A DNA stretch of 39,244 bases from Actinomycetota bacterium. Lineage in GTDB: Bacteria; Actinomycetota; Actinomycetes; Nanopelagicales; Nanopelagicaceae. Shown here piece after piece: positions 6,644-14,845 of the stretch; within the stretch, counting starts at the first letter, position 1; each line of letters starts with the position of its first letter. The stretch is from the NCBI GenBank assembly GCA_009702965.1, contig WLHB01000010.1:1-39244 (forward strand), given 5' to 3'. Below the pieces are notes generated by a model. It had not been told where the DNA came from. It searched no databases and saw only the letters and a list, made by a program, of their open reading frames with translations. The translations under genes were made by a program, and so were the position numbers.

Positions 6644-9095
6644 CAGTACGGAGAACTGCCCCCGTGGCTTTCGCAGCTGCTGCAACGGCTGACTCACGCA
6701 TCGCAGCGACTTCTGGTCCCGTAAGAGTTCGATCAGGGGCACGAAACACGAGCGAAAACGCCAGAGAAATCTTGCCATCGCCTAGCTTGTCGTAGCGATC
6801 AAAGAGTCTGATTGATTCGAGAAGATCCCCCGCGCCAGCACGTAGCGCGGCTTCAACATCCCCTGCCGCCACCTTTTCATTAACGATGAGGGCTACATCT
6901 TGAAGGGCTGCAGGCATAGTTCCGACAGTTGTAGGTCGCACACGTGGAGAATCAGGTAAAGCACTCAACGCAACTGCGAAGGCGGCACTTCGTGCGGGTA
7001 AGCCATACTTGGCGATAATTCTTGGATGTAATTCTCCGGCGTGAGCAACGGGCTTACCATCAACGATGAGCTCTGCACAACGACCTGGATGCCATGGCGC
7101 GAATTCGCTGCGCGCAATTGACCACTGAAGATGACATAGATCGAGAATATCTGAAGCTGCGGCAATCGCATCCTGCCACCCGTACGAACGAGCAGCTCCT
7201 TGCCAATCTTCATTCTCAACTTTACCTACGAGCAAACCCGCCACATGAAAGCCTTGTGGAGGAACACTGGCATAAATCTCGTCAATCACTTGTGAGGATG
7301 GACGAAGTCCAATCTCAGGAAATTTACCATCAGTGAGTTTCTGAGAGCTTCTAAATATTGAGCCCATCTCAAAGATTGCAAAGTCCTGTGCTCCGCGTGA
7401 GATATTTCGAGCTGCGACTTCAATCAGACCAGGCACTAGGTGTACTCGCATCAAAGGGAACTCTTCTGACATCGGATTTGCAATCTTGTAAGTCGCAGCT
7501 CTTTCACCAACAAAGCCCATAAAATCGATCGTCTCTTGATTGGTAAATGGGAAGGTCTGCACCTCTGCCAGTCCTCGAGCAGCCAACATGGTTGCAACCG
7601 CACGACGTCGTTTCTGGGTAGATGTTAATGATGCGTGAACAGGTCGTGGAGGAAGCACAGATGGAATGGCGTCATAACCGATCATGCGCGCTACTTCTTC
7701 TGCTAAATCCGCAGGTGTTAATAGATCCCAGCGCCACGATGGTGGATCAACTTCAAAGTTCTTCTCATCAACATCACACCCAACAGCGCGAAGAAGTTCG
7801 GCAATCTTTGCCGGTGCAATCTCCAAGCCAAGAATGCGAGAGATGTATGCGGGATCAAGCATCAAGAGAGGTGCATAACGTGGTGCGCCATCCACCACGG
7901 TAGATACATGCTCTGCCGAACTATGTTCGGTGAGGAGTTGCACAAAACGCGCTGAGGCAAACTCTGCCAGAGACGGATCAACGCTACGTTCGAGGCGACG
8001 AGATGCCTCAGACGATAACTTGTGTCGACGTGAATTCTTTGCGATACATACAGGATCAAAACGAACAGCTTCGAGCGCGATTTCAGTTGTGGTCTCTGAA
8101 ATTTCAGAGAATGCGCCACCCATTGTTCCTGCCAAAGCAAGAGGTTGTTCATCGTCACAGACCATCAAATCATCTGGATGTAACTGTCGTATCTGGCCAT
8201 CTAAAGTGGTGAACGGTTGCGCCTTACCTGCGCGCTTAATTGTGAGGCCACCTTTGATTTTTGCTTTATCAAATGCGTGAAGTGGCTGTCCGAGTTCGAG
8301 CATCACGTAGTTGGTGATATCAACAACTAGTGAGATTGAACGCATTCCCATTTTCTCAATTCGGCGACGCATCCAAAGTGGAGTTGTAGCCCTAGGATCA
8401 AAATTGGTGAGGGTGCGCAGATAGAAAACGGACGCCGTCGATGGGTCGGCTATTTTTGCAGTGACACCTTTACCAGTTTCGGCAAATGTCAGATTTCGAA
8501 GAGCGTCAACTGGATCCGTAAATTTCAGATTAAGTGATGCCGCGATTTCACGTGCAAGACCACGAATACTAAGAGCGTAGCCGCGATCTGGATTGATTGA
8601 AACGTCAAAGATGACATCGTTAATCATCAGCCCTTCAATAGCATCATCGCCAATCTTCACTGTTCCTTGAGCAAAGGTCATGATTCCTGAATGATCATCA
8701 CCAAGACCGAGCTCGCGGGCCGAACAAATCATTCCATTTGATGTTTTTCCATATGTCTCACGAGCGGCAATTGCGAAATCACCTGGAAGTACGGCACCTG
8801 GAAGCGCTGCAACAATAAGGTCTCCCACAGCAAAATTGGTAGCCCCACAAATAACATAACGTGTCGCCGCCTCGCCACAATCAAGACCGACATATCGAAC
8901 TGGCTTCTTAAACTCAGTCAACTCTTCAATGGTCAGAACTTTTGCAAAGACCAGTGGCCCTGTGAGATCTGACCCCTGCTTAATTACTTCTTCTACTTCA
9001 AATCCAACACGAATGAGCCCATCTGAGATCTCTTCGGCGGTGATTGAATCTGGGATCTCTACAAACTCTTTAATCCATGACAAAGGTGCGCGCAT
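6639..9095 (-). CDS. pheT: Phenylalanyl-tRNA synthetase beta subunit
   Basis: Beta chain of the alpha2beta2 enzyme that charges tRNA-Phe, involved in tRNA binding and editing. The 818-residue protein has the N-terminal PheT fold (MRAPLSWIKEFV), an EMAP/OB-type tRNA-binding domain at about 40-150, the B3/B4 editing region at about 210-375, B5 at about 400-470, the catalytic-like core, and a C-terminal ferredoxin-fold anticodon-binding domain from about 725. Length is normal. The ATG follows the pheS stop directly (TAAATG), so the two are translated together. Its stop codon lies in the candidate ArgR operator of argC. Confidence 0.97.
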   Translation of the reverse strand: MRAPLSWIKEFVEIPDSITAEEISDGLIRVGFEVEEVIKQGSDLTGPLVFAKVLTIEELTEFKKPVRYVGLDCGEAATRYVICGATNFAVGDLIVAALPGAVLPGDFAIAARETYGKTSNGMICSARELGLGDDHSGIMTFAQGTVKIGDDAIEGLMINDVIFDVSINPDRGYALSIRGLAREIAASLNLKFTDPVDALRNLTFAETGKGVTAKIADPSTASVFYLRTLTNFDPRATTPLWMRRRIEKMGMRSISLVVDITNYVMLELGQPLHAFDKAKIKGGLTIKRAGKAQPFTTLDGQIRQLHPDDLMVCDDEQPLALAGTMGGAFSEISETTTEIALEAVRFDPVCIAKNSRRHKLSSEASRRLERSVDPSLAEFASARFVQLLTEHSSAEHVSTVVDGAPRYAPLLMLDPAYISRILGLEIAPAKIAELLRAVGCDVDEKNFEVDPPSWRWDLLTPADLAEEVARMIGYDAIPSVLPPRPVHASLTSTQKRRRAVATMLAARGLAEVQTFPFTNQETIDFMGFVGERAATYKIANPMSEEFPLMRVHLVPGLIEVAARNISRGAQDFAIFEMGSIFRSSQKLTDGKFPEIGLRPSSQVIDEIYASVPPQGFHVAGLLVGKVENEDWQGAARSYGWQDAIAAASDILDLCHLQWSIARSEFAPWHPGRCAELIVDGKPVAHAGELHPRIIAKYGLPARSAAFAVALSALPDSPRVRPTTVGTMPAALQDVALIVNEKVAAGDVEAALRAGAGDLLESIRLFDRYDKLGDGKISLAFSLVFRAPDRTLTGPEVAAMRESAVAAAAKATGAVLRTV

Positions 9096-10103
9096 TTAGA
9101 GTCCGACTCCAAACTGGCGAGTAAAGCGAAGATCGCCTTCGACAATGTCGTGCATGTCGGTAATTCCGTGGCGAACCATAAGAGTTCGCTCGAGGCCCAT
9201 ACCAAATGCGAAACCAGAGTAAATATCTGTATCGATGCCGCACGTGGCAAGAACGCGTGGGTTCACCATTCCACAGCCGCCCCATTCAATCCATCGACCA
9301 TTGAAGAAGATATCCACCTCAGCGCTTGGCTCAGTAAAGGGGAAGAAAGAAGGACGAAGACGTGTTGTTACATCAGCGCCAAACATATGACGAGCGAAGT
9401 TATCGAGAGTGCCTTTGAGGTGCGCCATCGTGATGCCCTTGTCAATGACTAAACCCTCTACCTGATGAAAGACAGGTGAGTGTGTTGCATCGAGCTCATC
9501 TGCTCTAAAGGTGCGTCCGGGACAGATCACATAAATAGGTGGATCGTTTTGCAACATTGTGCGAATTTGAACTGGAGAAGTGTGGGTGCGAAGCACCAAT
9601 CCAGATTCAACCGGCTCAATAAAGAATGTGTCTTGCATGGTGCGCGCTGGATGATCAGCCGGAATGTTGAGCGCATCAAAGTTCAACCATCCGGACTCAA
9701 GCTCTGGTCCCTCTGCGACCGAAAAACCCTGCTCAATAAAGAAATCTGAGATCTCATTTTTGATAATTGTGATCGGATGTAATCCGCCCTTGTGCGAACG
9801 AGAAGCTGGAAGAGTGATATCAACTACCTCATCACGCAACACTCTTTCATCTTGTTCGCGCTCCAACGCCGCCGTTGCACGCTCAAGAGCAGCGGCGATG
9901 GATGCTTTTGCTTCTCCGATGATCTTGCCTACCGATGCTTTCTGATTTGCAGGAAGCGAACCAAGTGAGCGACTAGCAAGAGCAATCGGAGATTTGTCGC
10001 CCGCATGCGCTAGGCGGGCTTCTTTCAGTGATTCAAGATCTGCCGCGGCAGAGAAAGCTTCACCAGCTGCTTTTACCCATGCGGAAACCTCTGCCTCATT
10101 CAT
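9096..10103 (-). CDS. pheS: Phenylalanyl-tRNA synthetase alpha subunit
   Basis: Catalytic alpha chain of phenylalanyl-tRNA synthetase. The 335-residue class II synthetase has an N-terminal coiled-coil arm (about 1-90), GGLHP before motif 1, motif 2 near FRADELDATHSPVFHQ, and motif 3 as GMGLERTLM near the C-terminus. The gene lies 9 nt after the methyltransferase stop. It has no Shine-Dalgarno site; instead TAGAAT ends 6 nt before the ATG, and GGTTA/TAACC (10106-10118) makes a small hairpin there. It may therefore have its own promoter as well as read-through from the infC operon. Confidence 0.97.
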   Translation of the reverse strand: MNEAEVSAWVKAAGEAFSAAADLESLKEARLAHAGDKSPIALASRSLGSLPANQKASVGKIIGEAKASIAAALERATAALEREQDERVLRDEVVDITLPASRSHKGGLHPITIIKNEISDFFIEQGFSVAEGPELESGWLNFDALNIPADHPARTMQDTFFIEPVESGLVLRTHTSPVQIRTMLQNDPPIYVICPGRTFRADELDATHSPVFHQVEGLVIDKGITMAHLKGTLDNFARHMFGADVTTRLRPSFFPFTEPSAEVDIFFNGRWIEWGGCGMVNPRVLATCGIDTDIYSGFAFGMGLERTLMVRHGITDMHDIVEGDLRFTRQFGVGL

Positions 10104-10112
10104 GGGGTTATT

Positions 10113-10898
10113 CTAACCGTGAGAAGGCTGAGAAAGCGTGAACATTACTACCGAAGCCGCAGCTGAGAGATTCAAGCTCTCCGCCTGTCCTGACATAGGG
10201 ATTGCAACAGTTCGTGCGTTTATTGCAAGTTGCTCTGTGCTAGTTCCAGCACCTTCATTTCCGAAGATTGCGATGCATGGTCCTGTTGCACGGAAGTTAA
10301 CAATCGATTCGCTAGCGTGGGATGAGAGAACGATGCACTCGGGGTTGCCAAGTTGAGGGAGCACTTCCCTAAGTTCGAGCGACTCAAAGACTGGAATATG
10401 CCATAACGATCCAGCGGTTGATCGAACTACTTTCGGAGAATACATATCTACGCTACCCGGTGAGGTAATCACCGCTCTTGCGCCAAAGGCATCTGCTGAT
10501 CTAAGAATTGTTCCTGCATTACCTGGATCTTGAATACGATCGAGATAGATCACAAATGATTCTTCTGTCATCGATAGATCTGCTAATGAGTGAGACGGAA
10601 TCGAGCAGACCATTAGAATTCCCTGCGGTGTCACCGTTGATGCCATCGCCTGCATGACCGCATCACTTACTTCAACAACATTAACTTCTGAAGTGTCTAG
10701 TTCTGCGATTCGAGTCAGGCCCGCGGGGCTTAAGTAAAGAGTTTCTATGCCGGGACCGCGTTGCGAGGAGAGCGCTTCGCGAAGAGGCTGAATCCCCTCT
10801 GCTACGAAGAGACCTGAATCGCTTCGCTCTTTACTCCCCCGAGAACCAATAAGAGCCTTCACTCGCCCAACATGGGGCGAGTGAAGACTCTCAATCAT
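10113..10898 (-). CDS. TrmH/SpoU-family (SPOUT) rRNA methyltransferase
   Basis: S-adenosylmethionine-dependent RNA 2'-O-methyltransferase, probably acting on 23S rRNA. The 261-residue protein has an N-terminal substrate-binding domain (about 1-100, LFVAEG at 30-35) and a SPOUT knot with motif 1 DPGNAGTILRSADAFGA at 124-140, motif 2 IFGNEGAG at 211-218 and motif 3 IPMSGQAESLNLSAA at 233-247. A gene of this kind (often called tsnR or spoU) commonly lies between rplT and pheS in actinobacteria, which matches. The exact methylated nucleotide cannot be read from sequence. No Shine-Dalgarno is obvious before the ATG. Confidence 0.9.
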   Translation of the reverse strand: MIESLHSPHVGRVKALIGSRGSKERSDSGLFVAEGIQPLREALSSQRGPGIETLYLSPAGLTRIAELDTSEVNVVEVSDAVMQAMASTVTPQGILMVCSIPSHSLADLSMTEESFVIYLDRIQDPGNAGTILRSADAFGARAVITSPGSVDMYSPKVVRSTAGSLWHIPVFESLELREVLPQLGNPECIVLSSHASESIVNFRATGPCIAIFGNEGAGTSTEQLAINARTVAIPMSGQAESLNLSAAASVVMFTLSQPSHG

Positions 10899-10922
10899 TG
10901 GATTGATTCTTACTTGTTCAGA

Positions 10923-11285
10923 TTACGCTGAGACAAGGCTCTTGCGAGCAAGGTCAACAAGAGTCTTAAAGGTTGCTGGATCATTTGTCGCGATATCTGA
11001 AAGTACGCGACGGTCAACTTCGATTCCTGCTGCCTTAAGTCCCTGGATGAAACGGTTGTAGGTCATTCCGTTTTCGCGGGATGCTGCATTAATACGCTGG
11101 ATCCAAAGCTGACGGAAGTCACCCTTCTTATCCTTGCGGTCGTTGAATGCATAAACCATAGAGTGCGTAACTTGCTCTTTCGCCTTTGTGAAAAGACGTG
11201 AACGTTGTCCGCGATAACCTGCGGCACGCTCAAGAGTTGTACGACGCTTCTTCGCTGCGTGGACACCACGTTTTACTCTTGCCAT
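10923..11285 (-). CDS. rplT: 50S ribosomal protein L20
   Basis: Primary 23S rRNA-binding protein needed for assembly of the large subunit. The 120-residue protein has the typical start [15 protein letters not shown], the conserved [10 protein letters not shown] segment and the [17 protein letters not shown]-type core. Length is normal. It sits 14 nt after rpmI with AAGGAG about 10 nt before its ATG. In many bacteria L20 represses its own operon by binding infC or rpmI leader RNA; whether this happens here is not visible. Confidence 0.98.
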   Translation of the reverse strand: MARVKRGVHAAKKRRTTLERAAGYRGQRSRLFTKAKEQVTHSMVYAFNDRKDKKGDFRQLWIQRINAASRENGMTYNRFIQGLKAAGIEVDRRVLSDIATNDPATFKTLVDLARKSLVSA

Positions 11286-11299
11286 TTAGCGCACTCTCC

Positions 11300-11497
11300 T
11301 TACTTCAAACCAAGCATGCGCTTGGCTGTCATTGTGACGGTTGGCTTTGCTGACTGCTCTTGGCTAAGACGACGAGTGACACGTGAAGACTTGCGCTCCA
11401 AAAGGTGGCGCTTTCCTGCACGCTCATGCATGATCTTTCCTGAACCTGTGACGCGGAAGGTTTTCTTCGCACCACTATGGGTTTTCATCTTTGGCAT
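11300..11497 (-). CDS. rpmI: 50S ribosomal protein L35
   Basis: Small basic large-subunit protein of 65 residues, beginning [20 protein letters not shown] and ending in the KRMLGL-type tail typical of L35. A clear AGGAG lies 6 nt upstream of the ATG. It sits between infC and rplT as in nearly all bacteria, 27 nt after the infC stop. Confidence 0.98.
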   Translation of the reverse strand: MPKMKTHSGAKKTFRVTGSGKIMHERAGKRHLLERKSSRVTRRLSQEQSAKPTVTMTAKRMLGLK

Positions 11498-11524
11498 TGC
11501 TATCTCCTGTGCCTACTCGGTGTT

Positions 11525-12109
11525 CTACTTCTCTACTTCTAGCTTCGCTTTCTCAGCAGCTGCTCGAGCTGCCTTCTGTTCTGCAACTGCTTCGGTCTTC
11601 TTTTTCGTCGGACCCAATACCATCGTCATGTTTCGTCCCTCTTGCTTTGGGGCGAACTCAACGAAACCATGTTCTGTCACATCTTCTGCAAGACGCTGCA
11701 GTAACTTAAAGCCCATCTCAGGTCGAGTTTGCTCACGTCCACGAAACTTCATCGTGATCTTTACCTTGTCGCCACCCTTGAGGAACTTCTCGATTGCGTT
11801 CTTCTTCGTCTCGTAATCGTGAGATTCAATCTTTGGTGTCAATCGCACTTCCTTCACCACAATGTGGGTCTGGTTCTGACGAGCCTCTCGCGCCTTCTGT
11901 GCTGCTTCATACTTGAACTTTCCAAAGTCCATGATTTTGCAAACAGGTGGGTTGGCCTCTGGTGCGATCTCAACTAAGTCGAGTCCGATTTCATCGGCCA
12001 TTGCAAGCGCTACTTCGATATCTACTACTCCAACTTGCTCACCGGTGTAATTGATGAGACGAATTTGAGGTGTGCGGATTCGATCATTGATGCGCGGTTC
12101 AGTGGTGAT
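11525..12109 (-). CDS. infC: Translation initiation factor IF-3, probable ATC start
   Basis: Binds the 30S subunit and checks the start codon and initiator tRNA. From residue [12 protein letters not shown] the protein is about 194 residues, with the N-domain (to about 75), linker helix and C-domain ([18 protein letters not shown]) all typical, plus a charged Lys/Ala/Glu tail common in actinobacteria. No ATG, GTG or TTG lies at the conserved N-terminus. ATC (12107-12109) sits exactly where IF3 should start, 5 nt after AAGGAG (12115-12120). The frame stays open upstream to 12277, with an ATG at 12223, but that extension (with SLCGGF) looks unlike IF3 and has no Shine-Dalgarno. Rare start codons on infC support autoregulation in other bacteria. 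Confidence 0.93.
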   Translation of the reverse strand: MTTEPRINDRIRTPQIRLINYTGEQVGVVDIEVALAMADEIGLDLVEIAPEANPPVCKIMDFGKFKYEAAQKAREARQNQTHIVVKEVRLTPKIESHDYETKKNAIEKFLKGGDKVKITMKFRGREQTRPEMGFKLLQRLAEDVTEHGFVEFAPKQEGRNMTMVLGPTKKKTEAVAEQKAARAAAEKAKLEVEK

Positions 12110-12120
12110 TTCTGCTCCTT
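12107..12120 (-). promoter_or_regulatory. infC ribosome-binding site with ATC start
   Basis: AAGGAG at 12115-12120, a 5-nt spacer, then ATC at 12107-12109. This is among the best Shine-Dalgarno matches in the window, paired with a non-canonical codon at the conserved IF3 start. IF3 rejects non-canonical starts, so the arrangement would lower infC translation when IF3 is abundant. That role is known for AUU-type infC starts elsewhere and is inferred here. Confidence 0.65.
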
Positions 12121-12306
12121 CGTTTGGCTCTGCTTCTGTTGTAACGAAGCCGCCGCATAAGGACACCGCAGACAGTGAAGTGCGGGCAAGCCCACGGCTC
12201 AATGAGCCTTCTTCATCCGACATAACCAACACCCGCGTTGCGAGAGAGGTGGGAGCGGTGAGCTCCTCTTGCAGCAACTTTGCGTCACTGGTCTGGGGTA
12301 AGAGTA
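12121..12306 (-). promoter_or_regulatory. infC-rpmI-rplT leader with tandem hairpins
   Basis: The roughly 220-nt gap between the carboxypeptidase gene and infC is one of the longer non-coding stretches here. It contains two back-to-back inverted repeats, GCGGGC/GCCCAC (12182-12195) and GGCTC/GAGCC (12196-12208). A possible -10, TACTCT, lies at 12301-12306 without a good -35, implying a leader of about 185 nt. Leader control of this operon is common in bacteria; the ligand (IF3, L20 or none) cannot be told from sequence. Confidence 0.4.
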
Positions 12307-12331
12307 CCTGAGGGATGGCTCAATCTGGAAA

Positions 12332-13006
12332 TTAAGGGGCAGCCCGCTCGAGATCTACGCGGGCATCAGGGGCAAGGGCCGGACACCTCTCACCTGGAGC
12401 GATTACTGCCTCAAAATGCCACCACTCATTGGCATAGACCCGACATAGCCCAAAGCGCCAGCCATTTCTTTCAAGCCACATCGCTCCAGCAGGATCCATC
12501 GGGTAGTTCACATCAATGGCCAGGCCTTTCGGGTGGTGAGATGACTGCGGCGGTAAAACCCATTTCGCCGCCTCGGTCTCACTCCCCCTCAGTTGAACTT
12601 CACGATCGTAGAGAAATTTTTGACGTTCAAGAGATCTAAATCCTGAAGTGATCAGAAGTGCAACTCCATCGCGTGCAGCAAAGAGCTGTGCAGTGTTAAA
12701 GCGTTGCTGTAATCCTGGATGAATCTCTTCGACAATACCCGATGCGGTAGCACTCTCGGTTAAAGCTTGGTTTCCAAGAGAAAGGAAATCCGGAGGGCAT
12801 TGATCTTGTCGAGTTGAGTAGATCAAATATTCAGTCGTATCAAAACATTGAAGTGAAGGCGATAGCACTACTTCTTTTGGGGTATCGATGGCACTATCGG
12901 TTCTGCGATTAGCGAATGAGAAGAGAAGTCCTAGGAGAACAGGGAGAATTACTACAAGAGTAAAGAAGGTGTGCTCTCTATGCACCCATCGCATGAAGCC
13001 CGCCAT
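12332..13006 (-). CDS. Membrane-anchored D-alanyl-D-alanine carboxypeptidase (VanY/M15B)
   Basis: Zinc peptidase expected to trim D-Ala from peptidoglycan peptides outside the membrane. The 224-residue protein has one N-terminal transmembrane segment (about 14-31) and an M15 domain with SHHPKGLAID at 156-165, matching SxHxxGxAxD (H158 and D165 as zinc ligands), then E194 and H197 in NEWWHFE. Cysteines at 54, 70 and 188 could form disulfides outside the cell. The start overlaps the fabI end by 29 nt; a second ATG at 12994 would shorten the overlap. Its place downstream of fabG-fabI suggests co-transcription with lipid synthesis genes. Confidence 0.88.
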   Translation of the reverse strand: MAGFMRWVHREHTFFTLVVILPVLLGLLFSFANRRTDSAIDTPKEVVLSPSLQCFDTTEYLIYSTRQDQCPPDFLSLGNQALTESATASGIVEEIHPGLQQRFNTAQLFAARDGVALLITSGFRSLERQKFLYDREVQLRGSETEAAKWVLPPQSSHHPKGLAIDVNYPMDPAGAMWLERNGWRFGLCRVYANEWWHFEAVIAPGERCPALAPDARVDLERAAP

Positions 13007-13745
13007 CTACATGAACAATCTCACCGGTTGTCTTTGGAAACCAGTCGCTTAAAAGAGCTACTACTGCCTTCGCTGCCGGTTGAGGATCATTGACATCCCA
13101 CTCAAGCGGTGAACGGTCGTTCCAGACTTTTTCAAACTCATCAAAACCAGGGATCGACTTCGCAGCCATAGTACGAATAGGGCCTGCTGCGACTAAGTTC
13201 ACTCTAATGTTTTCACTTCCGAGATCGCGTGCTAAATAGCGAGAGGTAGATTCAAGAGCTGCCTTAGCGACCCCCATCCAGTCATACTTAGGCCAAGCCA
13301 CTGATGCATCAAAATCGAGTCCGACAATTGAAGCGCCACCAGTAAATGTTGGGCGGCAGGCAAGAGAAAGTGACTTGAGAGAATATGCCGATACTTCAAC
13401 CGCGGTAGCAACATCTTCCCAAGCGGTATTCAGAAAATTTCCACCAAGAGCAGCTTCGGGTGCAAAACCAATTGAATGCACTACTCCATCGAGATGTGGG
13501 ACGTGTTTTCTTATCTCATCAGCCAAACCGTCAAGGTGGGATTGATTAGTAACATCTAACTCAATAATGGGAGGCAGCTCTGGAAGTCGCCCAGCAATTC
13601 GCGTCGTAAGACTTAAGGCGCGACCAAATCCTGTGAGGATGACGCGTGCACCTTCTTCTTGGGCAATCTTTGCTACGTGAAACGCGATCGAACCATCGGT
13701 GAGTACCCCAGTTACTAAAATGTTCTTCCCTGAAAGAATTCCCAT
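12978..13745 (-). CDS. fabI: Enoyl-[acyl-carrier-protein] reductase, InhA type
   Basis: NADH-dependent last step of each fatty acid elongation round. The 255-residue short-chain dehydrogenase fold has LVTGVLTDGSIAFHVAK in place of the classical glycine-rich loop, as in FabI/InhA, SIGFAP at 91-96, DFDAS at 144-148, and the catalytic Tyr154-x6-Lys161 pair in KYDWMGVAK. The DFDAS and YxWMxVAK segments are closest to actinobacterial InhA. It begins 2 nt after the fabG stop, so the two reductases of the cycle are coupled, and its 3' end overlaps the carboxypeptidase gene. Confidence 0.95.
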   Translation of the reverse strand: MGILSGKNILVTGVLTDGSIAFHVAKIAQEEGARVILTGFGRALSLTTRIAGRLPELPPIIELDVTNQSHLDGLADEIRKHVPHLDGVVHSIGFAPEAALGGNFLNTAWEDVATAVEVSAYSLKSLSLACRPTFTGGASIVGLDFDASVAWPKYDWMGVAKAALESTSRYLARDLGSENIRVNLVAAGPIRTMAAKSIPGFDEFEKVWNDRSPLEWDVNDPQPAAKAVVALLSDWFPKTTGEIVHVDGGLHAMGA

Positions 13746-13747
13746 TG

Positions 13748-14467
13748 CTAGTGCCCCATTCCTAATCCCCCATCAACCGGGATAATTGCACCAGTAATGT
13801 AACCTGCTTTTTCTGAAGCGAGAAATGTAACAACTTCTGCGATCTCTTCAGCACTACAAAAACGCCCCAATGGAATTTGTTCTGCAATCTCATCGCGTCT
13901 CTTCACATCGAGAGCAGCGGTCATATCCGTTTCAACAAATCCAGGAGCAACAACATTTGCTGTTATTGAACGACTTCCTAATTCGCGCGCAAAAGATCGA
14001 GCCATACCGACAAGGCCTGCCTTACTTGCTGAGTAGTTCACCTGTCCTGGCGCACCGATAGATCCGACTACAGACCCGATAAAAATTAAGCGACCGCGTT
14101 TAGCCTTGAGTAAACCTTTTGTCGCGCGCTTTGCGACTCGAAAGGCGCCAGTGAGGTTGGCATCAATGACCGAGGTGAAATCCTCTTCGCTCATTCGCAG
14201 AACAAGAGTGTCCTGAGTGATACCGGCATTCATCACAATCACATCAGGAATTCCCCATTGGCTCTCAATTTGCGTGAAGGCGGCATCAACTGATTCTGTC
14301 GATGTCACATCCATGAGTACTGACTTAAAGCCATCAGGGGCTGTGCCAGTTCGATGAGTGATAACGACATCATGGCCATCAGCCTTGAGCGAGTGTGCGA
14401 TCGCTAGACCGATACCGCGGTTTCCGCCTGTGACTAAAGCAAGAGAGGACAAACCATGAGAAGGCAT
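13748..14467 (-). CDS. fabG: 3-oxoacyl-[acyl-carrier-protein] reductase
   Basis: NADPH-dependent reduction of 3-oxoacyl-ACP in fatty acid synthesis. The 239-residue short-chain dehydrogenase has the cofactor motif TGGNRGIG at 13-20, NAG at 80-82 and a catalytic Ser132, Tyr145 (YSASK) and Lys149. Pairing with an InhA-type fabI in the order fabG-fabI matches the mycobacterial mabA-inhA order. The ATG at 14467 has no Shine-Dalgarno site but TAAGTT (14474-14479) lies 6 nt upstream, so it probably starts a leaderless transcript, divergent from the DUF3099 gene. Confidence 0.94.
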   Translation of the reverse strand: MPSHGLSSLALVTGGNRGIGLAIAHSLKADGHDVVITHRTGTAPDGFKSVLMDVTSTESVDAAFTQIESQWGIPDVIVMNAGITQDTLVLRMSEEDFTSVIDANLTGAFRVAKRATKGLLKAKRGRLIFIGSVVGSIGAPGQVNYSASKAGLVGMARSFARELGSRSITANVVAPGFVETDMTAALDVKRRDEIAEQIPLGRFCSAEEIAEVVTFLASEKAGYITGAIIPVDGGLGMGH

Positions 14468-14473
14468 AGACGA

Positions 14474-14479
14474 AACTTA
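14474..14479 (-). promoter_or_regulatory. fabG -10 element (leaderless type)
   Basis: TAAGTT on the minus strand ends 6 nt before the fabG ATG and no Shine-Dalgarno sequence is present. No clear -35 hexamer is visible at 17 nt. The 80-nt divergent gap with DUF3099 must hold both promoters. Confidence 0.45.
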
Positions 14480-14534
14480 CAGCGCTACCTATGCGTAACC
14501 AGTATTTGGAGTCGCTTGGAGGGCAAGTCACCCC

Positions 14535-14540
14535 TAGGCT
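14535..14540 (+). promoter_or_regulatory. DUF3099 gene -10 element (leaderless type)
   Basis: TAGGCT ends 7 nt before the ATG at 14548, which sets this ATG as the start in preference to an upstream in-frame ATG at 14491. The same hexamer precedes ctaA at a similar distance. No strong -35 hexamer is seen. Confidence 0.5.
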
Positions 14541-14547
14541 TACCAGT

Positions 14548-14832
14548 ATGGATCGCGCCAAGCAGGGTAACGAAGAGGTCTTTGACGTCACTAGCGCGCC
14601 AAAGGCTCTCAGCCGTGATCTGGCAGGACGCCAACGTCGCTATCTGATTTCAATGATGATTCGTACTGTCTGTTTTATTCTCACTGTGATCCTGCCTAGT
14701 CCATATAGATGGTTCGCTCTTGTTGGAGCAGTGACACTTCCGTATATCGCAGTAGTGATTGCAAATGCTGGTCGCGAGACAATCACTCCAGGTGATGCAT
14801 TGCTCAATGAAAAGCCTCGCTCGCTTTCCTAA
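14548..14832 (+). CDS. DUF3099-family small membrane protein
   Basis: Function unknown. The 94-residue protein starts MDRAKQGNEEVFDVTSAPKA, followed by a basic patch (GRQRRYLIS) and two predicted transmembrane segments at about 33-49 and 53-72 with a short SPYRW turn between them, then a polar C-terminal tail. The TSAPxxLSxDxxxRQRRYLISMxIRT region fits the actinobacterial DUF3099 family as I know it. The start at 14548 is chosen because a -10 hexamer lies 7 nt upstream. It is followed at once by SURF1, so a link to membrane or cytochrome oxidase assembly is possible but only from position. A longer start at 14491 cannot be excluded. Confidence 0.8.
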   Translation: MDRAKQGNEEVFDVTSAPKALSRDLAGRQRRYLISMMIRTVCFILTVILPSPYRWFALVGAVTLPYIAVVIANAGRETITPGDALLNEKPRSLS

Positions 14833-14845
14833 CTACACTCTCTCT

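Noticed and set aside
6237-6692. 151-codon plus-strand open frame across argC and the pheT end
   Set aside because: It crosses the argC promoter and operator region and shows no family features.
11205-11816. 203-codon plus-strand open frame opposite rplT, rpmI and infC
   Set aside because: Cys/Ser/Phe-rich composition and full antisense overlap with three conserved genes mark it as a shadow.
12110-12277. 56-codon N-terminal extension of infC
   Set aside because: It has no IF3 similarity, lacks a ribosome site, and overlies leader hairpins; the ATC start with AAGGAG fits better, though it is unproven.
12280-12639. 119-codon plus-strand open frame opposite the carboxypeptidase gene
   Set aside because: Antisense to a gene with intact zinc motifs; no promoter or ribosome site, and no recognisable domain.
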